Below, piece after piece: positions 49,931 through 58,984 of a stretch of 64,000 nucleotides of DNA. Position 1 is the first letter of the stretch, and each line of letters opens with the position of its first letter. A model generated the notes under the pieces. The model was not told the origin of the DNA. It worked only from the letters and a program-made list of their open reading frames with translations, and did no database searches. The stretch is from Argyresthia goedartella (taxonomy: Eukaryota; Arthropoda; Insecta; Lepidoptera; Argyresthiidae): assembly GCA_949825045.1 (NCBI GenBank), contig OX463835.1, forward strand, positions 21,903,201 through 21,967,200, given 5' to 3'. Position numbers and translations under genes: made by a program.

Positions 49931-51150
49931 TGGCCGGACCGGTTCATGCACAACAGATTGTTGTGGGGCCCACCACAATATCCGCACATTTGTGTGCGCG
50001 TGCAGTCCCTAGCCATGTGTGGCCCGAGGCACAGGAAACACCAGCTCCGCTGCTTGGCCATCCGGCGCCGTCCCTGAACCCTAAGTTCCCCGAACTTATT
50101 GCAATTGGCCACAGCATGGCCAATCTGCCTACAACATGGGCAGGTCTCACCATGTGGGGTCAATTCACTCACAGTCCCATACGACTGCCGGTTGGTGCGG
50201 TCCTTCCTCGTCGGAGGGCCCCTACTCACAGCGCTCCCGGCAGCTCTCTGTGACTCCGAAGGATGGGTGACCGTCAACCCCAAATTATCTGCCCGTCGAG
50301 CCTCCTCTTCCAAGAATCCGACCAAGTCGGAGAAGGCGGGCAGGTCCTCGGCCGACCTCCCGTGAGACTGTTCGAAACGAGTCTGCACGTCAGCGGGTAG
50401 GCGGGAAAGTACAATGTACAACAGTAGGTACGACCATTCACCAACCGGAAGTCCAAGATTCTCTAGAGCCTTGGTGACGGACAACAATGGGTTCAAAACC
50501 TCCGTCTGTATGGCCCCGACCTTGTTCACAACCGGGATACTAAACAAACGGTTCAGTTGGGCATCGGCCAACCTCCGTTTGTTATGGTAACGTCTGACCA
50601 ACAATTGCCTGGCCGTTTCATAGTTACCCTCCGTAACTGTCAAATGAGCGACCAGCTCCCTAGGCTCACCCCTCAATGCTGCCACCAGCTGAGCCATCTT
50701 GACAGACTTGGTAATGTCCGATCGCATGTGCACCAAACTGTCGAACAGATTGATGAAGCTCATCCATTCACCGGACACGCCGTCAAAAGTAGGCATAGTT
50801 ATGGCAGGTAACCTGGACCCCGATCCCTGAAGCGGCAGAGGTGCTTCAATGTCACCACCATGGCTGGACTCGCGCTGTCTACGTATGTCCGCAGCCTTCT
50901 GCGTGATAGCAGCTGCCATCTCCATACATTGGTCCACATCCCCTATCAACCGTGACAGCCTGTCAGGTGCGCAACCATCAACTGATTCCGCCTGCGCGGA
51001 CAATTCAAGCATCCTGTTGTAACGTTCCTTAACGTCCATAGACCGCTCCAATACCACATCATGCCTATCTAAACGGTCTATCAGACCGTGTGCGGAGGAA
51101 AACCATCTGAGTTCCTTAGAAACACCCTTCTGGATTTCAGATAACGACAT
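49744..51150 (-). CDS. gag: BEL/Pao gag, N-terminal part with zinc knuckles
   Basis: The ATG at 51150 starts MSLSEIQKGVSKELRWF. The first 250 residues resemble the DUF1759-type gag domain (PTFDGVSGEWMSFINLFDSL, KMAQLVAALRGEPRELV, YHNKRRLADAQLNRLF). Three Cys-His knuckles follow at about 350-410: CPCCRQIGHAVANC, CFLCLGPHMARDC and CGYCGGPHNNLLC. This structural polyprotein assembles the particle and binds RNA. The frame ends after 468 residues at a TAG that lies in the tandem-repeat region. The leader upstream (51151-51300, then 55714-56114) is split by the copia element. Confidence 0.88.
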   Translation of the reverse strand: MSLSEIQKGVSKELRWFSSAHGLIDRLDRHDVVLERSMDVKERYNRMLELSAQAESVDGCAPDRLSRLIGDVDQCMEMAAAITQKAADIRRQRESSHGGDIEAPLPLQGSGSRLPAITMPTFDGVSGEWMSFINLFDSLVHMRSDITKSVKMAQLVAALRGEPRELVAHLTVTEGNYETARQLLVRRYHNKRRLADAQLNRLFSIPVVNKVGAIQTEVLNPLLSVTKALENLGLPVGEWSYLLLYIVLSRLPADVQTRFEQSHGRSAEDLPAFSDLVGFLEEEARRADNLGLTVTHPSESQRAAGSAVSRGPPTRKDRTNRQSYGTVSELTPHGETCPCCRQIGHAVANCNKFGELRVQGRRRMAKQRSWCFLCLGPHMARDCTRTQMCGYCGGPHNNLLCMNRSGQQPPQGRTQGDTKWGPENSFATRSATQGPTSPRAQGSTRVQGRTQGHHMGGPEFSVATQHPT

Positions 51151-51300
51151 GATCGGAACGATACTTACTCACAATTTGCAGTAACTCAATTTTATTGGAC
51201 CCTCCAGTCTACAACCCAAACGAGGGAACCCTAAACCACAACTTAAACAATGTTGTTTTCCTTAAACAATAGGAACCGAGTTTTATATCTATATAAATTA

Positions 51301-51408
51301 TGTTGTAATACTGGCTAATCAAAATTTTGAATTTATATTTCTTTTACTACATATTGTATTCCACATGATGTCTTAATGTCACTTCATTAAATAAAGTCAA
51401 ATACAACA
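51301..51408 (+). repeat. 5' LTR of the copia element
   Basis: 108 bp, TGTTG...CAACA. It contains a TAAATAAAGTC stretch near its end that could serve as polyadenylation signal. It differs from the 3' LTR by one base (CTTAATGTCAC here, CTTAATGCCAC there). Such short LTRs are at the low end for copia elements. Confidence 0.93.
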
Positions 51409-51430
51409 TTCGTTATCAGCACGAATTCTC
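51409..51430 (+). other. possible primer-binding site of the copia element
   Basis: TTCGTTATCAGCACGAATTC follows the 5' LTR directly. GTTATCAGC-type sequences at this place are seen in insect copia relatives primed by an internal tRNA fragment. I cannot match it to a specific tRNA without a search. Confidence 0.35.
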
Positions 51431-51612
51431 TGTTTAACTGAGTATACACTAATAAAACTGCATTTTATTTAGTAAAAAGTGAATAGGCAAGTTTTTCCAA
51501 TGTGTACGTGTATGATTTGTGAAAATCCGTGAAATTTTTTAATAGTTCACGAACATATTTATTTTCATAAGATATTTTTGTTGTGACATCGAACAGCTGA
51601 GCGTATGTAAAC

Positions 51613-54600
51613 ATGTCAAATAATACTATTTCTGGTATAAAACCGCTTGTTAATAGAGACGGTTATTCCGTATGGAAATTCAAAATCCGTATGTACCTCA
51701 TGCATGAAGAACTATGGGAGACCATCATCGGATATCCTGAAGGTAACGATATATCTGCTGAAAAGAAATTGCGTAACGATCAAAAGGCGTTATCAAAAAT
51801 ATGTCTCACGGTATATGGTATGGCGATCACCCATGTAAGGTCCTGCAAGACAGCCAAGGAGGCTTGGGTTACTCTTTCGTCCGCTTACGAGGACAAAGGC
51901 TTAGGACGACGTATAAGCCTCGAACGGAAACTGTACAGGTACTGCCTTGATGATTTTGACTCCAACATAGAGACGTATATAAACGCTGTCATGTCAACTG
52001 TGCAAGATTTAGCCGATATAGGCAAGATTATGGAAGATGCTTCAATAGCTGCAATTCTTCTAGGAGGTTTGAGTCCTCAGTATGCACCTTTAGTAATGGC
52101 TTTGGAAAACTCCAACATAGACATTACTGTGGATTTGATTAAGACCAAACTATTGAATGAACTTAATAAGCCAGCTTTAGATTACCCTGATACTGCTCTT
52201 CGTACCCGAATGAACCATACTAGACCTTCCACATCCAAACCTAAGAAACCTGTCGTTTGTTATGAGTGCATGGAGCCAGGACATAAGCGTCCAGATTGTC
52301 CATATAAGAAGGACAAGAAGAAGAAACCGGTGAATCATAAGAATTCTTTATGCGCATTAAATGTCAATGACAGACTAGAGCGTGATAAGTTTTATATTGA
52401 TTCTGGTGCGTCGGCTTATATGACGTCACGAGCTGATTGGATGGAAAACGTGAGAGGTTCACATACAGGGACTGTGACCATTGCCAATGGTGATTTATTG
52501 CCGAGCCAAGGTGTTGGAGATATCTCTATTACCAGTTGCGGTCACAATACTGATGTTAAGAAAATTACCGATGTTGTTCACGTACCGAACTTGAATTCCA
52601 ATCTTATTTCAGTGAAGAAGGCAGTGGATAAAAGTTTTAGTGTAGTTTTTGATAAAACTGGTTGTAACTTTTATGATTCTGATGCTTTTTCTTGTAAAGG
52701 TGATGTACTTTTACATGGTTCTAATTGTGGTGGACTGTATTCATTAGACTGTACAGTTGACCCAAACACGCGTCAATTATCCGCTTTTGAGACACACTCC
52801 GATGTTTCTAGCTTCAAGCTTTGGCATCGACGATTAGGTCACTTATGCCGCATTGGAATGGATCAACTAAAGAAAGGACACGCGGTAGGCGTCGACTACT
52901 CAGATGTCGATAAGGAACCATGCATCCCATGCATTGAAAATAAACAGAATAGGAAACCCTTTAAGAAAGTTTCGCATAAGAGATCAACTTCAGTTCTGGA
53001 ACTTATTCATTCAGATGTTTGTGGTCCCCTGCCTGAAACGTCATTTCAAGGCAATAGATATCTTTTATTCTTTATAGATGATTTTTCTCGTATGACTTTT
53101 GTTTTCTTTATTTTTTCAAAAGCTGAAGTAAAGAATAAGTTTTGTGTTTTCCAGTCCTCAGTAGAACGGGAAATGGGAGCCAAGATTAAGACACTGAAGA
53201 GCGACAACGGGAAGGAGAACGTTAATGCTGAACTTTCGAGGTATTTACAAAGTGAAGGCATTCAACACCAAACTACGGTTCCCTATAGTCCAAATCAGAA
53301 CGGTGTCGCTGAACGGACCAATAGGTCAATTATGGAGAAAGTGAGGTCAATGCTGTCTGGCAGTTTTCTGTCTCCAGCCTATTGGCAAGATGCAGCAGAA
53401 ATGGCTGTATATCTCAAGAACAGATCTCCTCATCGTGCTCTTGAAGGCAAGACAGCGTACGAGAAATGGTATGGTAAGATACCGAATTTATCGCATCTAC
53501 GTGTTTTTGGATGTAGAGCTTTGATTCACGTCCCCGACTGTAATCGGAAGAAATTGGACATAAAAGCATCTGAACACATTTTCGTCGGATATTCAGAAGA
53601 TCCGAGAAGTTATTACTTTAGGGACGCTACGTATCCAAGAAGATTTGTGAAAAGCAGAGATATTACCTTCTTTGAAAGTAATTTTCAAAATTTGAAAGGT
53701 AAAGGTAACACATGTAAGTCTGGTGATAATTTACCTGAACCAGCATTTATACCTCTTCTGTTAAGTTCACAAGAGAACTCGTCGAGTAGTTCAAAACGTT
53801 CAGTAGTTCAAACGCAGGTTCAACCTGATATTGCACCCATATCGGAACAGATCGAGACGGGTACTAATAATGCAGAGCAATTGCATAATACTGTGACTGA
53901 AGATGAGTCAGTTCAACCTGCTATTTCACATTCATCAGAAGAAATAAATTCTGATATTGAGGTTGCAGAATCAAGTTACAATTTGAGACCAAGAAAACCT
54001 AATTCTTCTGCCAATTGTGTAAGCATGCAGACTTCATCCCCTCAGCATATGGATGAACCTACAAGATATTCACAGGCTATGAATGCAGAAGATGGAGATA
54101 AGTGGTATCAAGCTATGCAAGATGAATATCAGTCGCTGCTTGAGAAGAAAACTTGGGTTCTCGTTAATAGACCAGATAAAAAGGTCATACCTTGCAAATG
54201 GGTATATAAATTGAAGAAAAATGCGCATGGTGACGTTATGAAATATAAGGCGCGACTTGTCGCAAAAGGATTTAATCAATTGTATGGCATTGATTACTCG
54301 GAAACTTTCTCTCCAGTCGTCCGGAACTCTTCTCTGCGCATGCTGTTTGCGTTGGCTGCAGAAACAGGAATGAAAATGCATCATTTAGATGTGGACACAG
54401 CATTTTTAAATGGAAATTTGGAGGAAGAAGTTTACATGAGTCAGCCAGAAGGATTTGCTAAACCTGGCCAAGAAGACAAAGTATGCTTACTAAAGCGTTC
54501 GCTTTATGGCCTCAAGCAAGCTTCAAGGGCATGGTATAAAAAGTTAACGGAAATTTTGCACTGCATAGGTTTTAACCAAACTCCTTCCGAAGCGTGTATT

Positions 54601-55581
54601 TACACTAAGAAGTTTGGTACCGAGTTAATAATACTCGCCTTCCATGTTGATGACATTGTCATATTTTACAAGGAAAATAAAACGCTTGACACTGTCATAT
54701 CTGACTTACAGAATTATTTTAGCCTGAAATTCATCGGCCCGTTAAACTTTTATTTAGGTTTAAATATTAATTGGAAACCTAATGTGATTAAAATGTCGCA
54801 GGAAACTTATATTCGTGATTTGCTCGAAAAGTTTCAAATGTCCGATTGTAAGGCTGTGACTACGCCACTGGAAACTAAAAGGTTGTTGCCGTGTGAAAAA
54901 GGTAATGATGATTCTTCATTATACCCATATCAGAAGTTAATCGGCTGCCTGATGTTTCTCGCCGTTAATACGCGACCTGATATCGCTTTTGCTGTATCAT
55001 ATTTGAGCCAGTTTAACACTAAATATGATAAAAGTCATTGGATTGCAGCGAAGCGCGTATTACAGTATTTAAAAGGAACTATCGATTTGGGCATTACTTA
55101 CAGGAAAGGCGGAGGACGTTTATTTGGTTATGCGGACGCAGATTGGGCCAACTGTCCTATTGATCGTCGCTCATACACTGGATTTTACTTCTCCCTGGCC
55201 GGTGGAGCAATTTCGTGGGAAAGTAAAAAGCAAACTACCACTGCCTTATCTTCCAGTGAGAGCGAATATATGAGCTTGGCGAGTGCGGCTAAGGATGCTG
55301 TGTTTCTAAAGCGGTTGATGTTTGAATTAACAGGTGAGTCAACTGTTGTCACTATTTGTAATGATTCGCAGTCTGCCCAAAAATTGGCACTGAATCCGGT
55401 CCACCACAACAGAACCAAGCACATAGACACAAGATTTCATTTTATACGCGATTTATTAAGCAACAATGTTATTAGTGTTGTATATACTCCTACTTTGGAG
55501 ATGTGGGCTGATGTGCTCACTAAGCCTTTACCTCGCATTAAGCATCAGAATTGTGTAAAAGGAATAGGTTTATGTTTATAA
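51613..55581 (+). CDS. copia-type Gag-Pol polyprotein, intact
   Basis: A single frame of 1322 residues. Gag comprises residues 1-240 (WKFKIRMYLMHEELWETI) with one zinc knuckle, CYECMEPGHKRPDC. The protease is FYIDSGASAYMTS. GAG_pre-integrase and the integrase zinc site (LWHRRLGHL, CIPCIENKQ) come next, then the integrase core (LIHSDVCGPL, LKSDNGKENV, YSPNQNGVAERTNRS). RVT_2 follows (CKWVYKLKKN, HLDVDTAFLNGNLEEEVYM, LILAFHVDDIVIF). RNase H is last (GYADADWANC, SSSESEYMSL, HNRTKHIDTRFHFIRDLL). Protease-integrase-RT order defines copia. The polymerase box reads HVDD instead of YVDD. No stop or shift is seen, so a functional protein is plausible. Confidence 0.95.
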   Translation: MSNNTISGIKPLVNRDGYSVWKFKIRMYLMHEELWETIIGYPEGNDISAEKKLRNDQKALSKICLTVYGMAITHVRSCKTAKEAWVTLSSAYEDKGLGRRISLERKLYRYCLDDFDSNIETYINAVMSTVQDLADIGKIMEDASIAAILLGGLSPQYAPLVMALENSNIDITVDLIKTKLLNELNKPALDYPDTALRTRMNHTRPSTSKPKKPVVCYECMEPGHKRPDCPYKKDKKKKPVNHKNSLCALNVNDRLERDKFYIDSGASAYMTSRADWMENVRGSHTGTVTIANGDLLPSQGVGDISITSCGHNTDVKKITDVVHVPNLNSNLISVKKAVDKSFSVVFDKTGCNFYDSDAFSCKGDVLLHGSNCGGLYSLDCTVDPNTRQLSAFETHSDVSSFKLWHRRLGHLCRIGMDQLKKGHAVGVDYSDVDKEPCIPCIENKQNRKPFKKVSHKRSTSVLELIHSDVCGPLPETSFQGNRYLLFFIDDFSRMTFVFFIFSKAEVKNKFCVFQSSVEREMGAKIKTLKSDNGKENVNAELSRYLQSEGIQHQTTVPYSPNQNGVAERTNRSIMEKVRSMLSGSFLSPAYWQDAAEMAVYLKNRSPHRALEGKTAYEKWYGKIPNLSHLRVFGCRALIHVPDCNRKKLDIKASEHIFVGYSEDPRSYYFRDATYPRRFVKSRDITFFESNFQNLKGKGNTCKSGDNLPEPAFIPLLLSSQENSSSSSKRSVVQTQVQPDIAPISEQIETGTNNAEQLHNTVTEDESVQPAISHSSEEINSDIEVAESSYNLRPRKPNSSANCVSMQTSSPQHMDEPTRYSQAMNAEDGDKWYQAMQDEYQSLLEKKTWVLVNRPDKKVIPCKWVYKLKKNAHGDVMKYKARLVAKGFNQLYGIDYSETFSPVVRNSSLRMLFALAAETGMKMHHLDVDTAFLNGNLEEEVYMSQPEGFAKPGQEDKVCLLKRSLYGLKQASRAWYKKLTEILHCIGFNQTPSEACIYTKKFGTELIILAFHVDDIVIFYKENKTLDTVISDLQNYFSLKFIGPLNFYLGLNINWKPNVIKMSQETYIRDLLEKFQMSDCKAVTTPLETKRLLPCEKGNDDSSLYPYQKLIGCLMFLAVNTRPDIAFAVSYLSQFNTKYDKSHWIAAKRVLQYLKGTIDLGITYRKGGGRLFGYADADWANCPIDRRSYTGFYFSLAGGAISWESKKQTTTALSSSESEYMSLASAAKDAVFLKRLMFELTGESTVVTICNDSQSAQKLALNPVHHNRTKHIDTRFHFIRDLLSNNVISVVYTPTLEMWADVLTKPLPRIKHQNCVKGIGLCL

Positions 55582-55605
55582 TCTTATTTTGATTACGGGG
55601 GAGTA

Positions 55606-55713
55606 TGTTGTAATACTGGCTAATCAAAATTTTGAATTTATATTTCTTTTACTACATATTGTATTCCACATGATGTCTTAATGCCACTTCATTAAATAAA
55701 GTCAAATACAACA
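55606..55713 (+). repeat. 3' LTR of the copia element
   Basis: 108 bp, one mismatch to the 5' LTR, preceded by the polypurine run ACGGGGGAGTA. The ORF stop (55579-55581) lies only 24 bp upstream. Confidence 0.93.
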
Positions 55714-56114
55714 AATTCTGTAAATACAATTTAGTTTCCCTTTATCATTATAACACACACAGATAGTCAATATTAGTTCAAGTTATAAATTGCTATAAAC
55801 TGAAAACAATGCAATAGCCTGCCATCAATAGATGTAACTACCCATGTTAACCAAAACATTCATTCAACAGCATTACTAGACCACTAATAGATTGACTAAC
55901 TGGTACTTCAATGCAATTTTCAATTCAATATCTGTCTATCTACTACCAGCAATAGACCTATAGCTTACAATACTACCAATCTATGTGGATATAGGAACAA
56001 CAACCAAGTTACCTAATAACCGCCTATACCTACAGATTGATAGTCCCAAATCGTGCCTTCCTGGAGCCCTTGACGGCTGCAAATCTCAGGAAACCACGCT
56101 CTAGCTACCAAAAT
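55714..56114 (-). other. BEL/Pao leader, 5' part
   Basis: This is the untranslated leader of the BEL/Pao element between its 5' LTR and the copia insertion; it continues at 51151-51300. In element orientation the first bases after the LTR read ATTTTGGTAGCTAGAGCG, the place of the primer-binding site. I cannot assign the tRNA. Confidence 0.7.
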
Positions 56115-56658
56115 TGATCAGGCTTCTCAGCACCTAATGACCTCGTAGGGGCCCATCAGCTACGAGGTAGCGTAACGATCAGTTGCCAAGAAGTGTGAAC
56201 GTCGGCGATTCACCGAGCTGAAGTAATTGGGGTCGATCTAACCTGGTCTGTGCTTCGGTCCCGTCAACCTCCTGTCTCTCTGCAAGGCCCGGGTGCACCC
56301 TAGGCTCTTCTTGGTAGACAGGTTCTTCAGCCAACCAGGTATGACTGGCAGGCCAGCTTCGATGAGCACAGTGTTCCAACACAGGTTATGTTACGTGGGA
56401 AAAACCAATCGGCCACGTAAATGCGAACTTTATCTGGTTCGGGGAACCACAACACACTCAGCTTTATAGACAATCCTGAGGGAAACCCGAATACATTCCA
56501 GATGGCTTGCGATTTAATTTCAATACCCTAACCAAAACGCGTTTACTTTGCGAGGGCTTTTATCTGTCAGTTGTCAAAAACTGCTAGGTTGGCAGCAACG
56601 TCAAATTCAAAATGGCCGTTCAGAAACCATCGATCGAATATCGATTTGGAATCGAACA
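56115..56658 (-). repeat. 5' LTR of the BEL/Pao element
   Basis: 544 bp, the same length as the 3' LTR and about 99% identical by eye. It is followed on the plus strand by CTAGG (56659-56663), the outer target duplication. On the minus strand this LTR would carry the promoter of the element. Confidence 0.92.
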
Positions 56659-56663
56659 CTAGG

Positions 56664-57084
56664 TATATGATCTTATAACTTATAGCATCACGATGTTACC
56701 GTATTACTTACAACTTTTTCAGTGTACCGGCTCACAGGAAAAACCTTCAACATCGCAGTAACCTATCAACGTGTATATACTTGAATCCAAAAACTCAAAA
56801 GTAAGTTTACAATTTCGGCTATTCCGTAATTATGTCATTTGTAGATAGTTATGTTAGATACTGCGCTAGACTTTCGAGTTTGTGTATTTACGATGTTCAC
56901 AAGTGATGGATGACTTGTGAGGGTGATATTGAAAGAGGGGGCGCGGAACAGCGACGACACGGGGCCATGCATGACTTTATCCACAGTCAAGACATCTTTT
57001 CATAGACAAAGATAGCTGATCTATGTTCTCGCAATCCCTATTAAAGACATTAAAATAATTTATATACCTATATTATGGTTTATG
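56664..57084. other. spacer right of the BEL/Pao element
   Basis: No gene or clear repeat is seen in these 421 bases. TATATGATCTTATA lies just outside the right target duplication and ATATGATCTTATAG just outside the left one, which suggests a small local duplication at the insertion site. Confidence 0.45.
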
Positions 57085-57372
57085 TTTAAACGATTACCAA
57101 AAACGCACCTATTTTACTACCAATAAATTCCAAATGACTGCCAGAATGGATAAATGTCCACCAAATTGTGTTTGGATAAATGATCACCAAACTTCTTTTT
57201 ATGTTTTGTGTACTTAAGTTCAACCTAACACGAAGGATAAAGGGGGCTTCGCTTCGTTCACCCCCTTTACCCTTCACCTAAACTACCGCAGTATTTTTCC
57301 CTGATATTTTTTGCAACTTTTGGTGTTCATTTATCCATTTTGGGTAGGAAAAAATTTTTGGTGATCATTATA
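57085..57372. mobile_element. MITE-like element with central hairpin
   Basis: CGATTACCAAAAAC near the left end and TTTTTGGTGATCATT near the right end are inverted relatives. The word GGATAAATG followed by two or three bases and CACCAAA occurs twice on the left and, inverted, once or twice on the right. The centre is the hairpin at 57233-57276. No coding capacity. Confidence 0.5.
57233..57276. repeat. imperfect hairpin related to 1773-1832
   Basis: GAAGGATAAAGGGGGCTTCG pairs with the inverse CCCCCTTTACCCTTC. The flank CCTAACACGAAG is shared with the hairpin at 1773. A similar GAAGGGTAAAGGGGGTGAGCG string occurs at about 914-936 inside the first MITE. Confidence 0.6.
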
Positions 57373-57471
57373 TTTGTTGCCTTTTATTATCTAATTGGCG
57401 TAATGTATTTATTATTATTATGGCAAAATTATAATAATACTGTTGCTACTAAGGATTTTTCCTATTTACAG

Positions 57472-57580
57472 TGGATTTACAAAAAAATAATTGCGGTTTT
57501 GGAAGGTGATGATGATGATATACCGCTCGACGCGATCCTAAATACTGGTTCAGTACCAGGCCCAAGAATTCAGCAAGACA
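57472..57580 (+). pseudogene. exon-like segment 1 of a possible FLYWCH-type gene
   Basis: TATTTACAG precedes and GTAAAT follows. The frame reads WIYKKIIAVLEGDDDDIPLD and then AILNTGSVPGPRIQQD. It ends in phase 1. The string IIAVLEG is echoed by LIAILEG in segment 2. I do not recognise a domain. It could be a 5' exon of the FLYWCH/MULE gene that follows. Confidence 0.4.
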
Positions 57581-57716
57581 GTAAATATTTTCACCTTTTT
57601 ATGTCGTATGTCACAGTAAGATGGTACTTGGCGATATCTATACTTATAAAATTCAAGTATAAGTTTCTATTATTTATATCTGACTAATGATATATTTTGT
57701 ATTATTTTATTTTTAG

Positions 57717-57830
57717 TAAACAATGAAAGTTTGATTGCGATACTGGAAGGAAATCATGCATCGGTTATTCCGATTAGCAATCCGATCGAAGATGATTATT
57801 TATTGCTAGATTTGGACTCACAACAAAGAA
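57717..57830 (+). pseudogene. exon-like segment 2 of a possible FLYWCH-type gene
   Basis: TTATTTTTAG precedes and GTAAGC follows. In the phase left by segment 1 it reads NNESLIAILEGNHASVIPIS and then NPIEDDYLLLDLDSQQR, without stop. It is 114 bp and ends again in phase 1. The similarity of LIAILEGN to segment 1 suggests a duplicated exon. Confidence 0.4.
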
Positions 57831-57931
57831 GTAAGCATCATAATAATAATATAATATTGCGTCACGCCTTTCCCGGGTGGCAGAGGCACAATTGTGCCCA
57901 CGTTTAGCCATTTATTATTATTTATTTACAG

Positions 57932-58011
57932 GCCCGACTCCGGTTGCGACAAGCCAGATCCCAAACCATCGTGTAGCTGGCAACCTGTTGTTCCAATGCC
58001 ATCTTGTATCC
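57932..58011 (+). pseudogene. exon-like segment 3 of a possible FLYWCH-type gene
   Basis: TTTATTTACAG precedes and GTAAGC follows. In the phase left by segment 2 it reads PTPVATSQIPNHRVAGNLLF and then QCHLVS, without stop, ending in phase 0. Three consecutive segments with splice consensus and compatible phases are unlikely by chance. Confidence 0.4.
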
Positions 58012-58061
58012 GTAAGCAAGCTTCAGAAAAAACTAATTGGCATGGCATTCAGAAAAAGCTA

Positions 58062-58430
58062 ATTGGTTAAAGGGCATAATTTTGTACAAGCCTGGACGTA
58101 GGTTTCGCATTAGTAAAAGAAATAAAGACTCGACTTCTTTATGGATATGCACGATAAAAAACTGCAAGGGTACTTTCACTGCAAGCAGCAAAAATGACAG
58201 CATTCTTCGTGAATCCCCTCAAACGTGTCTACCCGACTATAAAGGACAACGAGTAGCAATTGCGTTAAATGAATGCAGTAAAAAGGGTTAGATCTTCCAT
58301 GGAACCTATCCCAACCTTGCACGAAAAAATGACCAAAGATTTCCAACAATCAGAATTTGTGAACGAGGTCCGTGAATTTAGTCAAATAAAAAGTTCACTT
58401 TATAGGGCCCGTAATAAATTATTGAATGTT
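58062..58430 (+). pseudogene. FLYWCH zinc finger plus N-terminal part of a MULE-type transposase gene
   Basis: The first frame (to 58291) has GIILYKPGRRFRISKRN, then LWICTIKNCKGTFTAS and CLPDYK, matching the W.C....C pattern of FLYWCH fingers, with Gln where the first zinc His is expected (SPQTCLPD). A one-base shift near 58280 leads into RSSMEPIPTLHEKMTKDF and SSLYRARNKLL, which is the usual continuation in FLYWCH/MULE proteins. At about 58430 the sequence passes into the inserted LINE. The C-terminal end of the gene is found beyond the LINE at 62300-62781. Confidence 0.6.
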
Positions 58431-58439
58431 GCAAAATGT

Positions 58440-58916
58440 AACTTCAATATTCTTCTTCAACTTCAAATTTTGAATGACAGCACTATCACAGCCAGTGCCA
58501 CACTGATAATTTTCATGGGCAATAGGGGAGATGTGAACAAAAATAATTTAATAAAATTTTATGAAACATTGAATGGTCTTAGTGTGAAAAAAATTATATT
58601 GTTCACATTTCCCTACTGCAACCAATTGACACAAAATGAAAATGTATATAGACATAATATGAATATAACTATGTACAATTTATGTACATATAATAATAAG
58701 TTTGATATTATTGACACTAACAATTATGTTAGTAATTATTTTACTATAACTAAAGGTAGATTTTACCTTTCAAATTATTGTAAACGACAAATAGCTATGT
58801 CACTATTATATTTATATGACATTACAGCCAAAAATTTGGCTTCTAACTCTGCTTTTACTGAGCAGCCTAATATGAATCTGGTATCAGACCAGAATAACAG
58901 GATGCATTTAAATTAG
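58440..58916 (+). pseudogene. LINE ORF1, esterase-like C-terminal part
   Basis: The frame reads ASATLIIFMGNRGDVNKNN, then VKKIILFTFPYCNQLTQN and GRFYLSNYCKRQIAMSLLYL. GNRGDV matches the GxND-type block of the esterase domain in CR1/L2 ORF1 proteins. The domain's N-terminal half with the nucleophile is missing by truncation. The frame is fused by chance to the preceding MULE residues. Confidence 0.65.
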
Positions 58917-58984
58917 TTCATAGGACAACAGAGGACCCAGGCTCTGGCAACATATGTTCTAGTATATTAGAAAACCCTAAAAAT

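Larger units (their letters stand above)
51301..55713 (+). mobile_element. copia-type LTR retrotransposon, complete
   Basis: The element lies inside the BEL/Pao leader in opposite orientation. Identical termini TGTTGTAATACTGGC...AATACAACA bound it. The 108-bp LTRs (51301-51408 and 55606-55713) differ at one position. The flanks AATTA (51296-51300) and AATTC (55714-55718) match at four of five bases, so the target duplication is slightly imperfect. A G-rich polypurine tract (ACGGGGGAGTA) precedes the 3' LTR. One complete gag-pol frame is inside. It is one of the best candidates for recent activity in the window. Confidence 0.94.
44860..56658 (-). mobile_element. BEL/Pao LTR retrotransposon, full length, with nested copia
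   Basis: Two 544-bp direct repeats (44860-45403 and 56115-56658) flank gag-pol on the minus strand, and CTAGG lies on both outer sides (44855-44859 and 56659-56663), the usual 5-bp duplication. Without the 4.4-kb copia insertion the element is about 7.4 kb. The LTRs differ at only about five positions by eye, so insertion was fairly recent. The coding frame is single (gag-pro-pol) but contains two in-frame TAG codons. Confidence 0.93.

Noticed and set aside
49507..50253. 248-residue Arg/Pro-rich plus-strand frame
   Set aside because: It lies antisense to the BEL gag knuckles and repeats, and has no domain of its own.
57340..57687. 115-residue frame with a hydrophobic N-terminus as a secreted or membrane protein
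   Set aside because: The hydrophobic start is translated AT-rich MITE flank. Only the part from 57472, bounded by splice-like sites, looks coding.
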